Below are positions 24,113 to 33,083 of a stretch of DNA of 40,835 bases, piece after piece (the first letter of the stretch is position 1; every line of letters begins with the position of its first letter). The DNA is from Methylocystis sp. Its GTDB lineage: Bacteria; Pseudomonadota; Alphaproteobacteria; Rhizobiales; Beijerinckiaceae. Where the stretch lies: positions 1-40,835 of the forward strand of contig PERY01000024.1 in the NCBI GenBank assembly GCA_002929055.1. The letters run 5' to 3'. Under the pieces are notes generated by a model. It had not been told where the DNA came from. It saw only the letters and a list, made by a program, of their open reading frames with translations, and ran no database searches. The translations under genes and the position numbers were made by a program.

Positions 24113-26038
24113 ATGACTAAGTCTATGGACTCCGAGGCCGCAAATAGCGGTTCCGTCATTTCGGACGACGAGCGCGGCCACCCGAAGGCATCCAGCGCAG
24201 CCATGATCCTGGGCTCCATCGGCGTCGTCTATGGTGACATCGGCACGAGTCCGCTCTACGCCCTGCGGGAATCGCTCTCGCATGCCGTGAAGGCGGACAT
24301 TCTTACCGAAGAGGCTGTGCTCGGCGCCATCTCGCTGCTGATCTTCGCGCTCGTTTTCACCGTCACCCTGAAGTATGTTGTCTTCCTCACCCGCGCCGAC
24401 AACCGCGGCGAGGGCGGAACGCTTTCGCTTATGGCCCTGGCCGAGTCTTCCCTCGGAGGCCGCTCGGTGACGATCTTTCTTCTAGGGGTTGCGGGCGCCG
24501 CGCTCTTTTCCGGCGACGCCATAATCACGCCGGCGATTTCCGTTCTTTCGGCGGTAGAGGGGCTGGAGCTCGTAACCCACCGCCTCAGCGAATATGTGTT
24601 GCCGATCGCGCTCACCATTCTGATCACGCTGTTCTGGGTGCAGAGCTACGGCACGGCGCGGGTCGCGGCCCTCTTCGGCCCGATCATGGTGGTCTTTTTT
24701 CTCGTCATCGGCGGCCTCGGCGCCATGCACATTCCCGACGCGCCGCAGGTGCTCTGGGCCTTCGATCCGCGCCTTGGCGCAACGTTCCTCCTCAACAACG
24801 GCTGGCTCGGTTTCGCCATCCTCGGCTCGGTGTTCCTCGGCGTCACGGGAGCCGAGGCGCTCTATGCCGACATGGGCCATTTCGGGCGCTTTCCGATCCA
24901 GGCCGCGTGGCTCGGCTTCGTGCTGCCGGCCTTGCTGCTCAACTATCTCGGTCAGGGCGCCATGATCCTGTCGCGGCCGGAAACCGTCGACAATCCCTTC
25001 TTCCTGCTCGCGCCGGACTGGGCGCTCTTTCCCCTCGTCATCCTCTCGACGGTCGCAACGGTCATCGCCAGCCAGGCGGTTATCACGGGCGCCTTTTCCA
25101 TAGTGCGGCAGGCGATCCAGCTCGGCCTTCTGCCGCGCCTCGAAATCACCCACACATCCGAGGTGCAGGAAGGCCAGATATATATCGCGCGCGTCAACCG
25201 CCTGCTGCTGCTGGGCGTGCTGCTGCTCGTCATCGCCTTCCGCAGTTCGTCGGCGCTCGCTTCGGCCTATGGCATCGCCGTCACGGGCACGATGGTGGTG
25301 ACGACGGCGCTCGCCTTCGTCGTCGTCCGCCGCATCTGGAAATGGCCGCTGTGGCTCAGCGTCGGCGTGATCGCTTCCTTCCTCGTCGTCGACCTGGCCT
25401 TCCTTGCGGCCAATCTCATGAAGATCGTCGACGGCGGATGGGTTCCGCTGGCGCTCGGCGTCTGCTCTATGCTCGTGATGTGGACATGGGTGCGCGGCAC
25501 GAAACTCCTCACCGAGAAGACGCATCGCGACTCGATCCCGATCATGGAGCTTATCCCCATGCTGGAGAAATCGAAGCCGATGCGCGCGCCCGGCACGGCG
25601 ATCTTCCTCACCAACGACCCCAATGTCGCGCCCACCGCGCTGATGCACAACATCAAGCACAACAAGGTACTGCACGAGCGCGTGCTGATCCTCTACGTAC
25701 GCACCGAGAACAGGCCCCGCGTGCCCGTCGAAAAGCGGTTCGAGATGCGAAAGCTCTCGGACGACTTCGATCTCGCCGTCCTGCATTACGGCTTCATGGA
25801 GAGCCCGCGCGTTCCGGCGGCGCTCGCGCAGATGCGCAAGTCCGGCTACAAATACGACATCATGACCACGAGCTTCTTCCTCGGGCGGCGGACGGTGAAG
25901 GAAAGCCCGGCGTCCGAAATGCCGCCGTGGCAGGATAAGCTCTATGTCGCGCTCACCAAACAGGCCGCGAACGCCACGGACTTCTTCTCCATTCCATCGG
26001 ATCGCGTCGTGGAGCTGGGGGCGCAGGTGACGATCTGA
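24113..26038 (+). CDS. kup: KUP/HAK/KT family potassium transporter, copy 2
   Basis: A second 641-residue KUP transporter in tandem with the first, from an obvious duplication. The signature GSIGVVYGDIGTSPLYALRES recurs, as do ITPAISVLSAVEGLEL and EALYADMGHFG. The first about 30 residues are unrelated to copy 1 (MTKSMDSEAANSGSV here), while the C-terminal domains are almost the same and end in the identical VVELGAQVTI. It has a very strong ribosome site (TTGAGGAGGCGGTCATG), suggesting efficient translation. Two copies may differ in affinity, pH optimum or regulation; that is inference. A gap of 116 bases separates it from trpA. Confidence 0.94.
   Translation: MTKSMDSEAANSGSVISDDERGHPKASSAAMILGSIGVVYGDIGTSPLYALRESLSHAVKADILTEEAVLGAISLLIFALVFTVTLKYVVFLTRADNRGEGGTLSLMALAESSLGGRSVTIFLLGVAGAALFSGDAIITPAISVLSAVEGLELVTHRLSEYVLPIALTILITLFWVQSYGTARVAALFGPIMVVFFLVIGGLGAMHIPDAPQVLWAFDPRLGATFLLNNGWLGFAILGSVFLGVTGAEALYADMGHFGRFPIQAAWLGFVLPALLLNYLGQGAMILSRPETVDNPFFLLAPDWALFPLVILSTVATVIASQAVITGAFSIVRQAIQLGLLPRLEITHTSEVQEGQIYIARVNRLLLLGVLLLVIAFRSSSALASAYGIAVTGTMVVTTALAFVVVRRIWKWPLWLSVGVIASFLVVDLAFLAANLMKIVDGGWVPLALGVCSMLVMWTWVRGTKLLTEKTHRDSIPIMELIPMLEKSKPMRAPGTAIFLTNDPNVAPTALMHNIKHNKVLHERVLILYVRTENRPRVPVEKRFEMRKLSDDFDLAVLHYGFMESPRVPAALAQMRKSGYKYDIMTTSFFLGRRTVKESPASEMPPWQDKLYVALTKQAANATDFFSIPSDRVVELGAQVTI
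25968..26007 (+). repeat. 3' end of kup copy 2, identical over 40 bases to kup copy 1
   Basis: This is the partner of the 24018-24057 repeat. Identity continues, with few mismatches, through to the stop codon. Confidence 0.8.
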
Positions 26039-26154
26039 GGCGCCTGAAGGGGGTGGACGGAAGGCGGGCCAGGGACTAAGCCTTCCCTCCAAAAGACGAG
26101 CGGCGCGCCGCTTGACCGGTCGCCGCCGGTGAAACCGAAAGAACACAAAAGCTT

Positions 26155-27039
26155 ATGCCCACCCGTATCGACGCCCGATTTTCCGCCCTCAAAGCTGAAG
26201 GGCGCGCCGCCCTCGTGACCTTCGTGATGGCCGGCGACCCGGACCCCGAGACGTCCCTCGCCATCGTCAAGGCGCTGCCCGGCGCCGGCGCCGACGTCAT
26301 CGAGGTCGGCATGCCTTTCACCGATCCGATGGCCGACGGCCCCGCCATTCAGGCGGCGGGCCTGCGGGCGCTTCATGCCGGCATGACGCTCGAGAAGACG
26401 CTGAAGCTCGTGACCGAGTTCCGCGCCGGGGACAATGCGACCCCCATGGTGCTGATGGGCTACTACAATCCGATCTATGTCTATGGCGTGGACCGGTTCC
26501 TGATCGACGCCAAAGCCGCCGGTGTCGACGGCCTGATCGTGGTCGATCTGCCGCCGGAGGAGGACGCGGAGCTTTGCATCCCGGCGCGCGACGCAGGCCT
26601 GAATTTCATCCGCCTCGCCACCCCCACCACAGACGACAAGCGCCTGCCGAAGGTTCTCGAAAACACGTCCGGCTTCGTCTATTATGTCTCGCTGACCGGG
26701 ATCACCGGCGCGGCGCTCGCCGACTACGCCGGCGTCAGCGAGGCCGTGAAGCGCATCAAGGGGCACACGGGTCTTCCCATTGCCGTGGGCTTTGGCGTGA
26801 AGAACGCCGGCAATGCAGCCGAGATCGCGCGCAACGCGGACGGCGTCGTGGTAGGTTCGGCGCTGGTGGAGGCCCTGAAGAATTCGCTCGGTCCCGACAA
26901 CAAGGCGGGCGCATCGAGCGTCGAGGCGGTGACGACACTGGTAGCGAGCCTCGCCGAAGGCGTGCGCGGCGCCCGCAAGTCGTCCGGCGCAGAAAAGAGC
27001 GGCGGCGCGTTTTCCTGGCTCACGAGGCTTTGGGCATGA
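26155..27039 (+). CDS. trpA: Tryptophan synthase alpha subunit
   Basis: TrpA cleaves indole-3-glycerol phosphate to indole, which passes to TrpB. The 294-residue protein shows the barrel with both catalytic acids: Glu50 in [12 protein letters not shown] and Asp61 in MADGP. Phosphate-binding loops near the C-terminus include GFGVKNAG and [10 protein letters not shown]. It is about 25 residues longer than E. coli TrpA, with a Lys/Ser/Gly-rich tail ending FSWLTRLWA. trpB, usually directly upstream, is absent; the tandem kup genes occupy that place. Its TGA overlaps the accD ATG (ATGA), as in the common alphaproteobacterial trpA-accD-folC operon. Confidence 0.96.
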   Translation: MPTRIDARFSALKAEGRAALVTFVMAGDPDPETSLAIVKALPGAGADVIEVGMPFTDPMADGPAIQAAGLRALHAGMTLEKTLKLVTEFRAGDNATPMVLMGYYNPIYVYGVDRFLIDAKAAGVDGLIVVDLPPEEDAELCIPARDAGLNFIRLATPTTDDKRLPKVLENTSGFVYYVSLTGITGAALADYAGVSEAVKRIKGHTGLPIAVGFGVKNAGNAAEIARNADGVVVGSALVEALKNSLGPDNKAGASSVEAVTTLVASLAEGVRGARKSSGAEKSGGAFSWLTRLWA

Positions 27040-27899
27040 ACTGGTATTCCAACGTCGTCCCGCCGAAGATCAAAGCCCTCATCAAGCGCGAGGCGCCGGA
27101 GAACCTCTGGGTGAAATGCCCCGAGAGCGGCCAGCTCGTGTTCCACAAGGACATCGAGGCCAATCTCTTCGTCGTGCCGAGTTCGGGCTATCACATGCGC
27201 TGCCCGGTCGACGTGCGGCTGACCACCCTCTTCGACAATGGCGAACTGGAATTGCTCCCGACGCCCGAGGCGCCTGTCGATCCGCTCAAATTCCGCGACA
27301 TCAAGCGCTATGTCGACAAGCTGAAGGAATATCGCCTCAAGACCGGCGCGCAGGACGCCGTGACGCTCGCCACAGGCAAGCTCGACGGCGCGCAGGTGAC
27401 GGTGGCGGTGCAGGATTTCGACTTCATGGGCGGCTCGCTCGGCATGGCGGCGGGCGAAGCCATCGTCGCGGGCGCGACGCATGCGCTCGAAAAGCGCACG
27501 CCCTTCATCATCTTCACGGCGTCGGGCGGCGCGCGCATGCAGGAAGGCATGTTCTCGCTCATGCAGATGCCGCGCACGACCATCGCCCTGCAGCGCCTGC
27601 GCGACGCGCGCCTGCCCTATATCGTCGTGCTCACCAATCCGACGACGGGCGGCGTCACCGCCTCCTACGCCATGCTGGGCGACGTGCAGATCGCGGAGCC
27701 CGGCGCCATCATCGGCTTCGCCGGCGCCCGCGTCATAGAGCAGACGATCCGCGAGAAGCTGCCGGAAGGCTTCCAGCGCGCCGAATATCTTCGCGACCAC
27801 GGCATGGTCGACATGGTTGTGGCGCGCCCCGAGATGCGCGAGACGCTTGCGCGCCTCTGCAGCCTTCTCACCAAGGCCCCGCCGCGCCAGGCCGCCTGA
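27036..27899 (+). CDS. accD: Acetyl-CoA carboxylase carboxyltransferase subunit beta
   Basis: AccD pairs with AccA to transfer the carboxyl group from biotin to acetyl-CoA, making malonyl-CoA for fatty acid synthesis. The 287-residue protein carries the carboxyltransferase blocks [32 protein letters not shown] and [16 protein letters not shown]. The N-terminal four-cysteine zinc ribbon of E. coli AccD is degenerate: only Cys28 of WVKCPESG remains, and the second CxxC is replaced by VPSSG. This loss is common in alphaproteobacteria as I recall, so it is not a sign of decay. It sits between trpA (4-base overlap) and folC (22-base gap). Confidence 0.95.
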   Translation: MNWYSNVVPPKIKALIKREAPENLWVKCPESGQLVFHKDIEANLFVVPSSGYHMRCPVDVRLTTLFDNGELELLPTPEAPVDPLKFRDIKRYVDKLKEYRLKTGAQDAVTLATGKLDGAQVTVAVQDFDFMGGSLGMAAGEAIVAGATHALEKRTPFIIFTASGGARMQEGMFSLMQMPRTTIALQRLRDARLPYIVVLTNPTTGGVTASYAMLGDVQIAEPGAIIGFAGARVIEQTIREKLPEGFQRAEYLRDHGMVDMVVARPEMRETLARLCSLLTKAPPRQAA

Positions 27900-27921
27900 C
27901 ATCGAGAAAGGCGCGGCCGCC

Positions 27922-29241
27922 ATGGATCAGCATGACGCGATCCTGTCGCGACTGCTCACCTTGCACCCCAAGAAGATCGACCTGTCGCTCGGCCGCACCG
28001 AGCGGCTGCTGGAGGCGCTTGGCCGTCCCGACCTGCGCCTGCCGCCGACGATCCATGTCGCCGGCACCAATGGCAAGGGTTCGACCATCGCCTTTCTGCG
28101 CGCCATGCTGGAGGCCGCCGGCCAGCGCGTGCATGTCTACACATCGCCCCATCTCATTCGCTTCAACGAGCGCATCCGGCTTGGCGCCGAGGGCGGCGGC
28201 GCGCTCATCGACGACGCGCGGCTCAACGCCATGCTGGAGCGCTGCGAGGAGGCGAACGGCGGCCTGCCGATCACCTTCTTCGAGGTGACGACCGCCGCCG
28301 CCTTCGCGCTTTTCGCGCAGACGCCCGCCGACTGGCTGCTGCTGGAGACGGGACTTGGCGGGCGCTACGATTCGACCAACGTCATCAAGAATCCCAAGGC
28401 CACGATCATCACCTCTGTCTCCCTCGACCACATGGAGTTCCTGGGCGATACGGTGGAGAAGATCGCCTATGAGAAGGCGGGCATCTTCAAGCGCGGGGCG
28501 CCGGCCGTCATCGGCTTCCAGTCCGAGGCCGCCGAGGGGGTGCTGGAGCGCGAGGCCCGCCGCGCCGGGGCGCCGCTTCTCGTCGCCGGCCAGCATTTCC
28601 ATATGCGCGAGGAAAACGGGCGTCTCGTCTATGAGGACGAGGAGGGCCTGCTCGACCTGCCCCTGCCGCGCCTCGCCGGCCGCCACCAGCATCAGAACGC
28701 CGCCGCCGCCATCGCGGCGCTGCGGGCCGTCGCGCCAAATCTTCCTGCAAGCGCCATGGAGGCCGGCCTCGCCCGCGCCGAATGGCCGGCGCGCCTGCAG
28801 CGCCTGACGCGAGGCCGCATCGTCGACCTCGCGCCGGCGGACGCCGAGGTCTGGCTGGACGGCGGCCACAATGAGGACGGGGGCCGCGTGCTGGCCGAGG
28901 CCATGGCTGAATTCCACGACCGCTCGCCGCGCCCGCTGGCGCTCATCTGCGGCGCCCAGACGACGAAGGACGTGCGGGCGCTGCTGAGGCATTTTTCGGG
29001 GCTGGCGCGCGAAGTGGTCGCCGTCCCGGTCGAGGGCGAGCACAAGAGCTGGCCACCGGAGGAAGTCGCGGCGCTGGCGCGCGCCGAAGGGATCCCCTCC
29101 ACCGCGGCCGCCGCCAATGTCGAGGCGGCGCTGAGTATCCTCTCCGAGCGCAGCTTCGACCAGCCGCCCCGCATCCTGATCGCCGGCTCGCTCTACCTCG
29201 CCGCGGCGGTATTGGCGGCCAATGGGTCGCAGATCGAGTAG
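27922..29241 (+). CDS. folC: Folylpolyglutamate synthase / dihydrofolate synthase
   Basis: FolC adds glutamate to dihydropteroate and to folates, keeping them in the cell. The 439-residue length is typical. The ATP-binding loop HVAGTNGKGS is at residues 45-54, followed by TSPHLIRFNERIR, ETGLGGRYDSTNVI and the Mur-ligase-type TSVSLDHMEFLG. The C-terminal domain has WLDGGHNEDGG. The ATG at 27922 is the natural start; the longer frame reads through the end of accD. It closes the trpA-accD-folC operon. The H4MPT/methanofuran genes begin 78 bases further on the same strand, so folate and archaeal-type C1 cofactor genes are neighbours. Confidence 0.95.
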   Translation: MDQHDAILSRLLTLHPKKIDLSLGRTERLLEALGRPDLRLPPTIHVAGTNGKGSTIAFLRAMLEAAGQRVHVYTSPHLIRFNERIRLGAEGGGALIDDARLNAMLERCEEANGGLPITFFEVTTAAAFALFAQTPADWLLLETGLGGRYDSTNVIKNPKATIITSVSLDHMEFLGDTVEKIAYEKAGIFKRGAPAVIGFQSEAAEGVLEREARRAGAPLLVAGQHFHMREENGRLVYEDEEGLLDLPLPRLAGRHQHQNAAAAIAALRAVAPNLPASAMEAGLARAEWPARLQRLTRGRIVDLAPADAEVWLDGGHNEDGGRVLAEAMAEFHDRSPRPLALICGAQTTKDVRALLRHFSGLAREVVAVPVEGEHKSWPPEEVAALARAEGIPSTAAAANVEAALSILSERSFDQPPRILIAGSLYLAAAVLAANGSQIE

Positions 29242-29319
29242 CGCTTCAAACTCTGCGAAATCGTGTATAGGGGGCGGCGCCCGCCTCGCCTTGAGCGGGC
29301 CGTTTCGGAGCCCGGATAA

Positions 29320-30438
29320 ATGACCCTGATGTTGGCCAGCGTCCTGTCGCGCGAGGAAGCGGAGATCGCCCTCACGTATGGAGCCGACATCATCGACTGC
29401 AAGGATCCCGCGCGCGGCGCGCTCGGCCCCCTGCCGCTGGGGCAGGTCGCCGACATCGTCGCCGCAGTCAACCGCCGGCGTCCGGTGAGCGCTGTCGTGG
29501 ACCTGCCGCATGACGTGGCTCAGGCCCGCCGCGCCTTCGACGACGCGATCAGGACGGGCGTCGAATTCATCAAATTCGCCCTCCCGGCGACGCCCGACGC
29601 CGACGAGATCGTCGCCGCCCTCGCACCCCTCGCGGAGCGCATGAAGCTCGTCGCCGTGCTCTTCGCCGATCTGCGTCCCGATTTCTCGCGCCTGCCCGCA
29701 CTGGCGCGCGCCGGTTTCCACGGCGCCATGCTCGATACGGCGCACAAGGAGAACGGCCGCCTCATCGATCTGATGACGGTCGGGCAGCTCTCGGACTTCG
29801 CCTCGCGCTGCCGCGAATTGCGCCTCGCGCCCGGCCTCGCCGGCGCGCTGGAGCCGCCGGACGTGCCGCGCCTCCTCGTCACCGGCGCCGAGGTGATCGG
29901 CTTTCGCGGCGCGCTCTGCGCGCATGGCGAGCGCACCGGCGCCCTCAGCGCGCCCGCCGTCGCGCTCATCCGCGATCTCATACCCACGCGCCGCGACGTT
30001 GTGGAGGAAATGGCCGCCGAATGGGCGCTCATCGCGCGCGGCTTCATCGAACCGCCGGGCGCGGGCGACACCGACGCCGTCTTTCTGCACGACTATGTGG
30101 TGCCCATGGAAGTCGGCGCCTACGCCCATGAATACGGCCACACGCAACGCGTGCGCTTCAACGTCGACGCCGATGTGACGCGCGTCGAAATCTCGGACGA
30201 CATGCGCGCGGTTTTCTCCTACGACGTCATCATGGACGCGATCAAAATGATCCTCGCCGGCGGCCACATCGCCATGGTGGAGACGATCGCCGAACGCCTC
30301 GCCGAGACCGTGCTGCTGCATGAGCGCGTGCGCAGCGTGACCGTGCAGGTGGAGAAGCTCGACGTCGCGCCCGGCGCGGTGGGCGTGAAAATCCGCCGCG
30401 AGCGCCACGCGGACTCGCGCCGCGCGCCGCCAAGGTGA
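29320..30438 (+). CDS. mfnB: Fusion of (5-formylfuran-3-yl)methyl phosphate synthase (MfnB) and dihydroneopterin aldolase-like (FolB) domains
   Basis: Residues 1-235 match the MfnB/DUF556 barrel, which builds the furan ring precursor of methanofuran from glyceraldehyde-3-phosphate. Visible residues are Lys28 in IIDCKDP, Lys85 in EFIKFALP and Asp139/Lys143 in LDTAHKENG, matching the lysine-rich active site of the archaeal enzyme. Residues about 253-362 form a FolB-like domain: Glu271 in YAHEYG, Tyr301 in FSYDVI and Lys346 in EKLDVAPGAVGVKI align with the catalytic Glu, Tyr and Lys of E. coli dihydroneopterin aldolase. Archaeal MfnB is about 235 residues, so this is a genuine C-terminal fusion. 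It joins a methanofuran step to a pterin step, and heads a five-gene operon. An active second domain is inference. Confidence 0.88.
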   Translation: MTLMLASVLSREEAEIALTYGADIIDCKDPARGALGPLPLGQVADIVAAVNRRRPVSAVVDLPHDVAQARRAFDDAIRTGVEFIKFALPATPDADEIVAALAPLAERMKLVAVLFADLRPDFSRLPALARAGFHGAMLDTAHKENGRLIDLMTVGQLSDFASRCRELRLAPGLAGALEPPDVPRLLVTGAEVIGFRGALCAHGERTGALSAPAVALIRDLIPTRRDVVEEMAAEWALIARGFIEPPGAGDTDAVFLHDYVVPMEVGAYAHEYGHTQRVRFNVDADVTRVEISDDMRAVFSYDVIMDAIKMILAGGHIAMVETIAERLAETVLLHERVRSVTVQVEKLDVAPGAVGVKIRRERHADSRRAPPR

Positions 30439-30442
30439 CGTG

Positions 30443-31072
30443 ATGCGCACGCCCCTCCTCGTCGCGAAGATCGGCGGCAGCCTCCACGCCTCGCCCGATC
30501 TCCCGCGCTGGATCGCGGCGCTGAAGCGCTGGCCGCATCGCCTCACGCTCGTTTCCGGCGGCGGCCCCTTCGCCGACGCGGTGCGCGCCGCGCAGCCGAA
30601 GATCGGCTACTGCGATGAGGCCGCTCACGCCATGGCGGTTCTCGCGATGGAGCAATATGCGCTGGCGCTCTCGAGCCTCCATGATCTTGAGCTCGCCGCG
30701 ACTTCCGAAGAAATGGACGCCGCGCATGCGGGGGGCCGAGTCGCGCTGTGGCGCGCCTCCACCATGGTCGCCGCCGCCGATGACATCGCGCCGCGCTGGG
30801 AGGTGACCTCCGACAGCCTCGCCGCCTGGCTCGCGCGCAAGACCGGCGCGGATGCGCTGCTGATGGTGAAAAGCGTCGATGTCGGCGCCGATTCTGCTTT
30901 GGAAAGCCTCGCCTCGGCCGGCATTGTCGATCCGGCCTTTCCAACCTATGTCGACGGAACGCCCGTCTGCGTCGCCGGCCCGCGCGCGCTCGTCACGGCG
31001 GGCGAGCTTCTGGCGCGGGGCGTCCTGCCCGGCGCCCCTGTCGCTTCCGCAACACAGAAGATCGCTTCATGA
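30443..31072 (+). CDS. Amino acid kinase family protein, MfnE-like
   Basis: A 209-residue small amino-acid-kinase-fold protein. VAKIGGSL near residue 8 and LVSGGGPFADAVR near 35-47 are the nucleotide-binding glycine loops; DALLMVKSVDVG lies near 134. In methanogens MfnE of this fold phosphorylates aminomethylfuran-methyl-phosphate before condensation by MfnF. The position between the mfnB fusion and other H4MPT-linked genes supports that role here. No aminotransferase (mfnC) is in the window. I chose the ATG at 30443; a GTG three bases earlier is possible. Its TGA overlaps the ATG of the next gene. Confidence 0.78.
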   Translation: MRTPLLVAKIGGSLHASPDLPRWIAALKRWPHRLTLVSGGGPFADAVRAAQPKIGYCDEAAHAMAVLAMEQYALALSSLHDLELAATSEEMDAAHAGGRVALWRASTMVAAADDIAPRWEVTSDSLAAWLARKTGADALLMVKSVDVGADSALESLASAGIVDPAFPTYVDGTPVCVAGPRALVTAGELLARGVLPGAPVASATQKIAS

Positions 31073-31629
31073 CAAAAAAGAAAGACGTCGTCACGCCGCG
31101 CTGGGGATGGGCGCTCACAGGCTCGGGGCATTTCTTCACCGAATGCCTCGAGATGATCCGCTCGCTCGACCATTGCGACCTTTTCGTCAGCAAGGCGGCG
31201 GCGGAAGTCGTGCGCATGTACAAGCATGATCTGGACTTGCCGGACACCATTCGCATCTTCAAGGACACGACGGCGAGCGCGGCGCCGGTCGGCGGCTTCT
31301 ATTACAATAACTATCACACGCTGGTCGTCGCGCCCGCGACCTCCAACACCGTTGCAAAAGCCGTTGTCGGCATCTCCGACAATCTCGCGACCAACGTCTT
31401 CGCACAGGCCGGCAAGTGCCGCGTGCCGACCATCGTCTTCGCCTGCGACACCGCGCCGGAGTTAGAGACGCGCGCGCCCAAGGGCATGGTGATGGTCTAT
31501 CCGCGCCGCGTCGACTTAGAGAACACCGACAAGCTGAAATCCTTCGAGGCGACGCAGGTTGTCGAAAGCCTCGCGGCGCTTGTGGAAGCCGTGGAGCGCC
31601 GCAAGCGGGAACTGGCGCAGCACGCCTAG
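31069..31629 (+). CDS. Flavoprotein, dihydromethanopterin reductase (DmrB)-like
   Basis: A 186-residue flavoprotein-fold protein (PPC decarboxylase/UbiX-like). Signatures are WGWALTGSGHFFTE near the N-terminus (phosphate loop), DLFVSKAAAEVV, LVVAPATSNTVAKAVVGISDNLATN and PTIVFACDT. Relatives in methanogens (DmrB, archaeoflavoprotein) bind FMN and reduce dihydromethanopterin to tetrahydromethanopterin. In methylotrophs such genes sit in H4MPT clusters. Here it probably reduces the pterin made by this operon, although M. extorquens uses an unrelated DmrA, so function is inferred. Translation is coupled to the preceding kinase gene. Confidence 0.8.
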   Translation: MTKKKDVVTPRWGWALTGSGHFFTECLEMIRSLDHCDLFVSKAAAEVVRMYKHDLDLPDTIRIFKDTTASAAPVGGFYYNNYHTLVVAPATSNTVAKAVVGISDNLATNVFAQAGKCRVPTIVFACDTAPELETRAPKGMVMVYPRRVDLENTDKLKSFEATQVVESLAALVEAVERRKRELAQHA

Positions 31630-31664
31630 CGCAGCGTGATCTCCGCCCGCCAGAAAGCACACGC

Positions 31665-33083
31665 ATGAGCGAACGCCTGCTCTTCCTCACCGGCCATCTC
31701 GCCTATCCGCGCATCGAGCGGATGGTCGCGGGCTTTGGCGCGGCGGCGGAGGGCTGGCGCATCCACGACATTGGCGTGAAGGTCGCAGCGCTGATGACGC
31801 AGGAAATCATCCAGCGCCGCCTGCCCCGCCCGGTGGAGGCCGACCGCGTGATCCTGCCCGGCCGCTGCCGCGCCGATCTAGACATGCTCTCGAAAGACTT
31901 CGGCGTGCCCTTCGAACGAGGCCCGGAGGAAATCGCGGACCTGCCCGCCTATCTCGGCCGCGGCGGCGCAAAGCCCGACCTCTCGCGCTATGACATGCGC
32001 ATCTTCGCCGAGATCGTCGACGCCTCGAAGATGAGCGTGGCGGCGGTGGTCGACAAGGCCCTCGAGCTTTCACGGGGCGGCGCTGATGTCATCGATCTGG
32101 GCTGTCTGCCCGACACGCCCTTCGACCATATGGAGGAGACGATCGCCGCGCTGAAGGCGCAGGGGCTGAAGGTCTCGGTCGACTCGGCGAATGTGGATGA
32201 ACTCTCGCGGGCGGCGAAGGCGGGCGCGGACCATCTGTTGAGCCTCGACGAGGAGACGCTCTCGATCCTGCCCGACAATTCGCCGCTCGTTCCCATTCTC
32301 GTGCCGCGTCCGCATGGCGATCTCGATTCGCTGCAGCGCGCGGCGACAATCGCGCGTGCGCGCGGCATCGATTTCATTCTCGATCCGATCCTCGATCCCA
32401 TCCATTTCGGATTCGCCGCCTCCATCGCGCGATATGTCGAAATCCGCGCGCGCGAGCCGCAGGCCGAGATCATGATGGGCACGGGCAATCTCACAGAACT
32501 CACCGACGCGGATTCCGCCGGCGTCACGGCGGCCATGCTCGGCGTTTGCTCCGAGCTCAATATCCGCCATCTTCTCACCGTGCAGGTGAGCCCGCATACG
32601 CGCCGCACGCTGCAGGAACACGACGCAGCGCGGCGACTTATGTACGCCGCGCGCGCCGACCGCGCCCTGCCCAAGGGCTACAGCGACGCGCTGCTGCAGG
32701 TGCACGACAAGAAGCCCTATGCGGCGACGCCAGAGGAAATCGCGGAACTCGCGCGCGAATTGCGCGACACCAATTTCCGCATCGACGTCACGCGCGACGG
32801 CGTGCATGTTTTCGCGCGCAATTTCCATTGCGTCGAACAGGACGCGATGTCGCTCTTTCCGCATCTCAATGTCGAACACGACGGCGCCCACGCCTTTTAT
32901 CTCGGCGCGGAGCTGATGAAGGCGGAACTCGCGTTCAAGCTCGGCAAGCGCTACCGTCAGGACGAGCCTCTCGACTTCGGCGCCGCGACGGACATCAAGG
33001 AAGAAGAGACGACCCGCTTCAAGGAAATGGGACACACCATGCGCAAGGCGGGCGAGGGAAAAGGCGATGCCTCTGATTCATGA
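31665..33083 (+). CDS. Dihydropteroate synthase-like protein (DUF6513 type) of H4MPT clusters
   Basis: A 472-residue protein. An N-terminal domain (about 1-135, with FLTGHLAYPRIERM and RVILPGRC) precedes a TIM-barrel pterin-binding domain: GGADVIDLGCLP, LKVSVDSANVDEL and GIDFILDPILDPIHFGF resemble the DHPS sequence of blocks. A C-terminal domain (about 360-472) contains FRIDVTRDGVHVFARN. Proteins of this layout accompany H4MPT genes in methylotrophs and archaea. They are thought to couple the pterin to an arylamine in methanopterin synthesis, but to my knowledge the reaction is not proven in bacteria. I chose the ATG at 31665, the first after the preceding gene. It overlaps the next gene by 17 bases. 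Confidence 0.85.
   Translation: MSERLLFLTGHLAYPRIERMVAGFGAAAEGWRIHDIGVKVAALMTQEIIQRRLPRPVEADRVILPGRCRADLDMLSKDFGVPFERGPEEIADLPAYLGRGGAKPDLSRYDMRIFAEIVDASKMSVAAVVDKALELSRGGADVIDLGCLPDTPFDHMEETIAALKAQGLKVSVDSANVDELSRAAKAGADHLLSLDEETLSILPDNSPLVPILVPRPHGDLDSLQRAATIARARGIDFILDPILDPIHFGFAASIARYVEIRAREPQAEIMMGTGNLTELTDADSAGVTAAMLGVCSELNIRHLLTVQVSPHTRRTLQEHDAARRLMYAARADRALPKGYSDALLQVHDKKPYAATPEEIAELARELRDTNFRIDVTRDGVHVFARNFHCVEQDAMSLFPHLNVEHDGAHAFYLGAELMKAELAFKLGKRYRQDEPLDFGAATDIKEEETTRFKEMGHTMRKAGEGKGDASDS

Noticed and set aside
22001..24283. A 760-residue minus-strand open frame over kup copy 1
   Set aside because: Its composition (Arg, Glu, His, Asp) is that of a complement frame. The plus-strand kup gene explains the DNA completely, and a similar shadow exists over kup copy 2.
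27868..30546. An 892-residue open frame on the minus strand over folC and the mfnB fusion
   Set aside because: It is the antisense shadow of two well-recognised genes in GC-rich DNA. It has an Arg/Asp/Gly/His-rich composition, no domain pattern, and spans a gene boundary.
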